The notes beneath the pieces were generated by a model. The model ran no database searches. It was not told where the DNA came from and saw nothing but the letters and a program-made list of their open reading frames with translations. The translations under genes and the position numbers were made by a program. A stretch of 10,927 bases of DNA from Bacillota bacterium. GTDB lineage: Bacteria; Bacillota; Clostridia; Lachnospirales; Cellulosilyticaceae. The stretch is from NCBI GenBank assembly GCA_023415525.1, contig JAEZKI010000271.1:1-10927 (forward strand), written 5' to 3'. Below are positions 7,284-10,927 of this stretch, piece by piece; the first letter of the stretch is position 1; each line of letters starts with the position of its first letter.

Positions 7284-7450
7284 ATTGAAAAAATTCTGGA
7301 GCAATTCTATTAGTAGGGGAAGGTTGTATTCTAAGAAGTAAATGAATAAAGATAGAGATAGGATATAAAAGTATCGTTTAAAATAAATGTTTAATAAAAA
7401 ATAAAGTTTCGATAATGATAAGTGTTTAGTAAAAATAGGGGAGGAAAAAA
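7284..7450 (+). other. AT-rich untranslated leader before cobQ
   Basis: This 167-nt stretch between the terminator and the cobQ start contains no convincing ORF. It ends in a strong ribosome binding site, GGGGAGG (7438-7444), 6 nt before the ATG. A weak promoter-like pair, TTGAAA (7285-7290) and TATTAG (7308-7313) spaced 17 bp, could allow some riboswitch-independent transcription. Three imperfect copies of a 12-nt motif near GTTTARTAAAAA occur at 7376, 7389 and 7424. Both observations are weak in such AT-rich sequence. Confidence 0.4.
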
Positions 7451-8983
7451 ATGGGAAAGTCTATTATGTTTCAAGGAACGGCTTCCAATGTAGGGAAAAG
7501 TTTTTTAGTAGCCGCTTTTTGTAGGATTTTTAAAGAAGATGGTTTAACAGTTAGTCCCTTTAAATCACAAAATATGGCCCTTAATTCCTATATTACAGAT
7601 GAAGGTCTAGAAATGGGCAGGGCTCAAGTGGTACAAGCAGAGGCAGCTGGTAAAGTGCCTAGCGTGAAAATGAACCCTATTTTGTTAAAACCTCATGCAG
7701 ATAAGCAGTCACAGGTCATTATTATGGGAAAGGTCTATAAGGATATGACTGCTATGGAATATCATGAATTTAAGCCTCAGTTGGCAACTAGGATTAAAGA
7801 AATCTTTGAAGAGCTTCAAGTTGAAAATGATGTGGTGGTCATAGAGGGAGCAGGAAGTCCAGCAGAAATTAACCTAAGGGATAAAGATATTGTTAATATG
7901 GGAATGGCAGAGCTAGCAGATGCCCCGGTTATCCTTATAGGCGATATTGATCGAGGGGGTGTTTTTGCCTCCCTAGTGGGAACGATGTTGCTCCTTACAG
8001 AAGAGGAACGCAAAAGGGTAAAAGGTGTACTCATTAATAAATTCCGAGGGGACCTGAAAATCTTAGAGCCAGGCCTTAAGATGCTAGAAGACCTCATAAA
8101 GGTGCCTGTTTTAGGCGTTATTCCTTATACAATGGTGGATATTGAGGATGAAGATAGCTTAGCAGGTCGCTTAAATAGCACCAAGCCAAAAGGTAAAAAA
8201 AGCTTGGAAATTGAAGTCATCTGCTTACCTCATCTATCTAACTTTACAGACTTTAATGTGCTGGAGATTCAAGAGGATGTGAGCCTGCATTATGTCACAA
8301 GAGGGCAGACACTGGGAAATCCAGACCTGGTTATTTTACCTGGCACTAAAAACACCATAGGCGACCTCCTTTATTTGAGAGAAAGTGGGCTAGGAGAAGC
8401 TATTAAGGCCTATAGCCAAAAGGGAGGGCTTCTCTTTGGCGTGTGTGGGGGCTATCAGCTTTTAGGTAAGAAGCTTTATGATTCCAAAGGTGTGGAGACA
8501 GGTATTAGTGAAATCGAAGGCTTGGGACTTCTAGACATTACCACGCGTTTTGAAGAAGAAAAGGTAACTACCCAAGTAGAGGGAAGAGTTAAGGTACTAC
8601 CTGCTCCTATAGGAGGACACCTAGAAGGAGAAAAGGTGGTGGGCTATGAAATTCATATGGGCCTAACAGACCTGGGGAAGGAAGCTAAGCCTTTTTTGGA
8701 GATTCAAAAGAAGCTAGGAGAAAAGGTTTCTTATGAAGAGGGGGCCATCAATTCAGAGGGAACCGTAATGGGCACTTATTTACATGGTATTTTTGATGAG
8801 CCTGGTTTTATAAGAGGCCTATTAAATGCCTTGCGTCAGAAGAAGGGCTTAGAGGAAAATCAAAAAGAAGCCCTGAGTTTTAAGGCCTACAAAGAGCAAC
8901 AATACACCAAGCTGGCTCAGGCAGTCAGAAGCCATGTGGACTTAGAAGCTATTTATCAGATAATGAGAGGGGAAGAAGGATGA
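7451..8983 (+). CDS. cobQ: Cobyric acid synthase (glutamine-hydrolysing)
   Basis: Cytoplasmic amidotransferase, also called CbiP. It amidates the b, d, e and g side chains of adenosylcobyrinic acid a,c-diamide using glutamine and ATP, giving adenosylcobyric acid. Its 510 aa match the usual length. The N-terminal dethiobiotin-synthetase-like ATPase domain shows the P-loop GTASNVGKS (9-17), SQNMALNSY (39-47), EGAGSPAEINLR (132-143), GDIDRGGVFAS (164-174) and NKFRGD (196-201). The C-terminal class I glutaminase domain has PGTKNTIGDL (297-306), nucleophile Cys332 in GVCGGYQLLG, and His445 in GTYLHGIFD. The starting ATG directly precedes the P-loop strand and follows a strong ribosome binding site. 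It is the first gene behind the B12 riboswitch, and its stop overlaps the cbiB start by 4 bp. All key residues appear intact. Confidence 0.97.
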   Translation: MGKSIMFQGTASNVGKSFLVAAFCRIFKEDGLTVSPFKSQNMALNSYITDEGLEMGRAQVVQAEAAGKVPSVKMNPILLKPHADKQSQVIIMGKVYKDMTAMEYHEFKPQLATRIKEIFEELQVENDVVVIEGAGSPAEINLRDKDIVNMGMAELADAPVILIGDIDRGGVFASLVGTMLLLTEEERKRVKGVLINKFRGDLKILEPGLKMLEDLIKVPVLGVIPYTMVDIEDEDSLAGRLNSTKPKGKKSLEIEVICLPHLSNFTDFNVLEIQEDVSLHYVTRGQTLGNPDLVILPGTKNTIGDLLYLRESGLGEAIKAYSQKGGLLFGVCGGYQLLGKKLYDSKGVETGISEIEGLGLLDITTRFEEEKVTTQVEGRVKVLPAPIGGHLEGEKVVGYEIHMGLTDLGKEAKPFLEIQKKLGEKVSYEEGAINSEGTVMGTYLHGIFDEPGFIRGLLNALRQKKGLEENQKEALSFKAYKEQQYTKLAQAVRSHVDLEAIYQIMRGEEG

Positions 8984-9939
8984 GATTACTCACATTAGGT
9001 CTAGGCTATCTCTTGGATCTTTTCATAGGGGACCCTTATAACTTTCCCCATCCTGTTCGTTTAATAGGCCAGCTCATTCACCAAGTAGAGGGCTTTATTA
9101 GGAAGCATACCACTTCTTCTAAAGGCCTTCAAATAGGGGGAGGCTTTTTATGGTTAGTTGTGGTGGGGCTCACCTATGGAGTAACCTATGGTATCTTGAG
9201 CTTATGCCGCATCCATCCTTTTTTATATGGTATGGTTTCTACTTATTTGATTTATACCACCTTAGCCACTAAGTGCTTAGGACAAGAGGGGACCAAGATT
9301 TATAAGGTGCTTAAGGAGGAAGGACTAGAAGCTGCCAGAATACAGCTTTCTTATATTGTGGGAAGAGATACAGCTCAGTTAACGGAAGAAGAAGTCATTA
9401 AAGCAACAGTGGAGACTGTGGCAGAAAACACTGTAGATGGAGTGATTGCTCCTCTCTTTTATGCCTTTATAGGAGGGGCACCTTTGGCCATGGCTTATAA
9501 AGCCATTAATACATTAGATTCTATGGTGGGGTATCAAAATGAAAAGTATAAGCATATTGGAAGGGTGTCTGCCAAAATAGATGACGTCGCCAACTTCCTT
9601 CCAGCTAGATTGTCTGCCTTTATAATGAGCCTAGGGATTCAAATCATCGGACTTAATGGAAAAAAAGCTTTTTTAATTGCCTTAAGGGACCGTAAAAATC
9701 ATAAAAGTCCCAACTGTGCTTATGCAGAAGGGGCTGTGGCAGGGGCCTTAGGCATTCAACTAGGAGGCACCCATACTTATTTTGGTGAAAAAGTTTATAA
9801 ACCGACTATAGGTGATGCCCTAAGAGAGGTAGAAAAAGAGGATATTTTAAGAACAAATCATATTTTGTATAGTACATCCCTATTAGGTTTGCTGCTTTTT
9901 AGTAGTGTTTATTGGCTTGTGTATTTATTTATGAAATAG
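8980..9939 (+). CDS. cbiB: Adenosylcobinamide-phosphate synthase (CbiB)
   Basis: Integral membrane enzyme that attaches (R)-1-amino-2-propanol O-2-phosphate to adenosylcobyric acid, giving adenosylcobinamide phosphate. It is called CobD in Pseudomonas nomenclature. The 319 aa are full length. Family motifs are D-L-F-I-G-D-P (13-19) with HPVRLIG (24-30), the long conserved block TVETVAENTVDGVIAPLFY (143-161), YKAINTLDSMVGY (173-185), AKIDDVANFLPARLSA (198-213), and RDRKNHKSPNCAYAEGAVAG (236-255). Hydrophobic segments near 1-17, 55-75, 82-98, 155-175, 208-224 and 297-318 fit a multi-pass membrane protein. The ATG overlaps the cobQ stop by 4 bp, and the purine-rich end of cobQ serves as ribosome binding site. 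Its substrates are the products of the genes on either side. Confidence 0.96.
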   Translation: MRLLTLGLGYLLDLFIGDPYNFPHPVRLIGQLIHQVEGFIRKHTTSSKGLQIGGGFLWLVVVGLTYGVTYGILSLCRIHPFLYGMVSTYLIYTTLATKCLGQEGTKIYKVLKEEGLEAARIQLSYIVGRDTAQLTEEEVIKATVETVAENTVDGVIAPLFYAFIGGAPLAMAYKAINTLDSMVGYQNEKYKHIGRVSAKIDDVANFLPARLSAFIMSLGIQIIGLNGKKAFLIALRDRKNHKSPNCAYAEGAVAGALGIQLGGTHTYFGEKVYKPTIGDALREVEKEDILRTNHILYSTSLLGLLLFSSVYWLVYLFMK

Positions 9940-9962
9940 GGCCGTTATGTAGGGATACAAAT

Positions 9963-9972
9963 AAGGAGGTGA
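9963..9972 (+). promoter_or_regulatory. Consensus ribosome binding site of cobD
   Basis: AAGGAGGTGA is a full complement of the 16S anti-Shine-Dalgarno end. AGGAGG ends 7 nt before ATG 9977 and 10 nt before the adjacent in-frame ATG 9980, which favours 9977. It gives this gene its own strong initiation site after a 37-nt gap from cbiB, unlike the overlapping cobQ-cbiB junction. Confidence 0.75.
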
Positions 9973-9976
9973 AAGT

Positions 9977-10927
9977 ATGATGTTATTGGGACATGGCGCA
10001 GATGGGGAGCAAATGGCTAAAAAATATGGCAAAGACCCAGAAAAACTACTGGACTTTAGTGCCAATATTAATCCTTATGTACCAGAAGGCTTAGAAGAGG
10101 CAGCTTTAAGGGGACTATTAAAAAGTAGGAGTTATCCCGATTGTACCTATTACCAGCTAAGAGAAAGCATAGCCTCTTATTGTCAGGTAGATAAAGAGCA
10201 GATTATTCCAGGCAATGGGGCGACGGAGCTCATCTATCTTTTGATGAAAAGTCTAAAAGGTACTTTGGGGATTTTAAATCCTACTTTTTCAGAGTATGAG
10301 CGAAGTGCAAGGCTAAGTGGCTTACGGGTTAAAGACCTTTATTGGGATCAAGAAAGAGCCTTTAGTTTAAATAGTGAAACCCTTCAAAAAGAGCTAGATA
10401 CTTTTGATCACCTTTTTATTTGTAACCCCAATAATCCAACGGGTCGGGTAGAAAATATAAAAGAACTACTAGAGCTCCTTCAGAACAAGGGAAAAACCTT
10501 AATTGTAGATGAAACCTTTATGGAGTTTGTAGAGGAAGAAGAAAAATATAGTTTAGTAAGTGAAGTAACTCATTCACCCAACTTAGTGATTATTAAGGCA
10601 GCTACTAAGTTTTTTGGTCTTCCAGGCCTGCGCTTAGGCTATGCCTTAACCAGTAATAAAGCTCTCCTTGAAAAAATGTACACTTATAAGGAGCCTTGGA
10701 GTATTAACAGCTTTGCTGAAGCACTGGCCCTCGTTATCTTTAAACAAGGCGATTATTGCCAAAGAAGCAAGGCTTATTATGTAGAAGAACGACAAAGGGT
10801 GATAAAGGCCCTAGAAAAAATAAGAGGTTTAAAGGTTTATCCTACAGCTACTAATTTTATTTTATTGGAATTAGAAGAGGGGATTGGCGCTCAGTTAAAG
10901 GAAAGACTCTTAAAAAAGTATAATCTC
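9977..10927 (+). CDS. cobD: L-threonine-O-3-phosphate decarboxylase, PLP-dependent (3' end outside window)
   Basis: Open to the right edge: 317 codons are present with no stop, and family members are about 350-370 aa, so roughly the last 40-50 residues are missing. It is a class I/II aminotransferase-fold enzyme close to histidinol-phosphate aminotransferase. Features are HGAD (6-9), FSANINP (27-33), GNGATELIY (79-87), CNPNNPTGR (149-157), pyridine-binding Asp178 in IVDETFMEF, and the Schiff-base Lys211 in ATKFFGLPGLRLGY (209-222). The T-K-F-x-x-x-P-G-L-R-L-G-Y block, the N-terminal HGAD motif and the B12 operon context favour CobD over HisC. It would decarboxylate L-threonine phosphate to aminopropanol phosphate, the substrate that CbiB adds to cobyric acid. 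It starts at the first of two tandem ATGs. CobU/CobS/CobT-type genes may follow outside the window. Confidence 0.93.
   Translation, partial: MMLLGHGADGEQMAKKYGKDPEKLLDFSANINPYVPEGLEEAALRGLLKSRSYPDCTYYQLRESIASYCQVDKEQIIPGNGATELIYLLMKSLKGTLGILNPTFSEYERSARLSGLRVKDLYWDQERAFSLNSETLQKELDTFDHLFICNPNNPTGRVENIKELLELLQNKGKTLIVDETFMEFVEEEEKYSLVSEVTHSPNLVIIKAATKFFGLPGLRLGYALTSNKALLEKMYTYKEPWSINSFAEALALVIFKQGDYCQRSKAYYVEERQRVIKALEKIRGLKVYPTATNFILLELEEGIGAQLKERLLKKYNL

Noticed and set aside
7119..7304. 61-codon reading frame on the minus strand
   Set aside because: It lies across the riboswitch aptamer and its terminator, whose conserved RNA elements explain the sequence. The peptide resembles nothing recognisable.
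7816..8097. 93-codon minus-strand frame, and a similar one at 1579-1818
   Set aside because: Both are antisense to conserved motifs of cobQ and the first permease. Their Arg/Ser/Thr-rich composition is typical of reverse-frame shadows.
9977..10927. Assignment of the last gene as histidinol-phosphate aminotransferase (HisC)
   Set aside because: The folds are shared, but the N-terminal HGAD motif and the position after cobQ-cbiB in a B12-riboswitch operon favour threonine-phosphate decarboxylase.

Overview
The window looks like chromosomal DNA of a low-GC, motile, anaerobic Bacillota, most likely class Clostridia. The basis is AT-rich codon use, strong AGGAGG-type ribosome binding sites, tightly overlapping genes, a Clostridia-style adenosylcobalamin riboswitch with an intrinsic terminator, and the families present. 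Genus cannot be fixed from the sequence alone. No rRNA, tRNA, insertion sequence, phage gene or CRISPR array was seen.

Region 1 (57-4765, + strand) is a four-gene export operon. It encodes a LolD/MacB-type ATPase, two unequal FtsX/MacB-type permeases and a membrane-fusion (HlyD/MacA-like) adaptor. The genes overlap by 4 bp, are separated by 11 bp, and overlap by 11 bp, so they are almost certainly co-transcribed. The promoter lies outside or at the very left edge of the window. The likely product is one tripartite-like efflux machine in which the two permeases form a heterodimer. The substrate is unknown.

Region 2 (4762-6849, - strand) is a single gene for a transmembrane methyl-accepting chemotaxis protein with a large extracellular, probably Cache-type, sensor. 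Its stop codon overlaps the adaptor stop tail to tail. A perfect 18-bp palindrome sits just upstream of its ribosome binding site.

Region 3 (about 6983-10927, + strand) is a vitamin B12 operon. A sigma-A-like promoter drives a leader that carries an adenosylcobalamin riboswitch and a rho-independent terminator. It is followed by cobyric acid synthase (cobQ/cbiP), adenosylcobinamide-phosphate synthase (cbiB) and a PLP-dependent L-threonine-O-3-phosphate decarboxylase (cobD) that runs off the right edge. The three enzymes are consecutive: CobQ makes adenosylcobyric acid, CobD makes aminopropanol phosphate, and CbiB joins the two. When B12 is abundant the riboswitch should stop transcription before cobQ.

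The protein-coding content is recognisable and mostly ordinary. The features most worth a second look are non-coding: a shortened internal hairpin in the riboswitch with a candidate long-range pairing partner, an inverted repeat overlapping the cob promoter, and the palindrome in front of the chemoreceptor gene. On the protein side, the adaptor's hairpin tip retains only part of the motif used to dock TolC, which fits a cell without an outer membrane.
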